From assembly GCA_007182875.1 (NCBI GenBank), contig AP019514.1:124001-188000 (forward strand): a stretch of 64,000 nucleotides of DNA, written 5' to 3'. The notes below the pieces were generated by a model, which saw only the letters and a list, made by a program, of their open reading frames with translations, ran no database searches and had not been told where the DNA came from. Positions 63,873 to 64,000 of the stretch are shown here, one piece after another; positions within the stretch are counted from its first letter, which is position 1; every line of letters starts with the position of its first letter. The position numbers and the translations under genes were made by a program. Source of the DNA: Vreelandella sulfidaeris (lineage in GTDB: Bacteria > Pseudomonadota > Gammaproteobacteria > Pseudomonadales > Halomonadaceae).

Positions 63873-63946
63873 GCGTTATTGAAGATAGCGTATTAAAGAT
63901 AGTGTTATCGACTACAGTGTTATCGACGACTGAGTTATCGAACTAG
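63873..63946 (+). repeat. Degenerate 15-bp tandem repeat upstream of rpoB
   Basis: Five head-to-tail units: 63873-63887, 63888-63901 (14 bp, one T short), 63902-63916, 63917-63931 and 63932-63946. The core GTTATYGA recurs at 63904, 63919 and 63934 exactly 15 bp apart. Each unit begins G(C/T/A)GTTAT. The block is AT-rich against a GC-rich background. rpoB should start just beyond the window; its start is not seen up to 64000. Confidence 0.72.
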
Positions 63947-64000
63947 ATTTTCGACGGCGAGCTACCGATTTAGGAGCTTGCTGTCTGTGTCTGACGAAGC

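Noticed and set aside
63873..63946. CRISPR array
   Set aside because: Units are 15 bp, directly abutting, with no unique spacers and no cas genes nearby.
63947..64000. Start of rpoB
   Set aside because: No start codon followed by the conserved RpoB N-terminus is readable before the window ends.

Overview
The window is a chromosomal segment of a gammaproteobacterium, most likely Halomonas or a close Halomonadaceae relative. This rests on protein content and gene order (uvrA / MFS / ssb; tRNA-Tyr-Gly-Thr / tRNA-Trp / secE / nusG / rplKAJL; flhF beside flhE and fliA), recalled from memory and not searched. No transposase, integrase, prophage gene or CRISPR array is visible.

The sequence carries about 90 single-base frameshifts, spread over nearly all long genes and mostly inside runs of 3 to 8 identical bases. 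They hit essential genes (rplK, rplA, fabA, fabB, ssb, typA, birA, coaX), and several pairs cancel each other. I read them as homopolymer errors in the source sequence, not as biology. Broken genes are therefore annotated as single CDSs spanning the shifts, with the shift sites named.

Layout. 1-10.2 kb is a chemotaxis block: cheA (3' part), cheW, a receptor, a PAS-receptor, cheR, cheB, a third receptor, cheY, cheZ. 10.3-19.05 kb holds flagellar export and motor genes: flhB, flhA, a very long flhF, an unrecognised gene in the place of flhG, flhE, fliA, motA, motB. 19.1-32.5 kb is housekeeping: a secreted protein, a split B12-dependent ribonucleotide reductase (nrdJa/nrdJb), a Crp/Fnr-type regulator, uvrA, a YajR-like transporter, ssb, an RmlD-like protein, plsC, fabB and fabA. 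32.8-34.6 kb is a PAS-GGDEF-EAL protein.

34.8-44.2 kb is the most interesting region. A MerR/LitR-like regulator heads a tightly packed operon: photolyase, NTF2-like protein, SDR, FAD oxidoreductase, DUF1365 protein and a Cfa-type lipid methyltransferase. A renalase-like flavoprotein lies upstream and a TIGR01777 epimerase is divergent. Both control regions carry inverted repeats, and the merR leader also has three AGTTAAC repeats exactly 15 bp apart. This looks like a light or singlet-oxygen response that repairs DNA and remodels membrane lipids.

44.2-59.4 kb holds rapA, an Lgt-like/TlpA fusion, a branched-chain amino-acid ABC system (livK convergent with livGFHM), an NSS transporter, typA, birA and coaX. 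59.5-64 kb holds four tRNAs, secE, nusG and rplK-A-J-L, ending in the rplL-rpoB spacer with a degenerate 15-bp tandem repeat. The tuf gene usually found before tRNA-Trp is absent.
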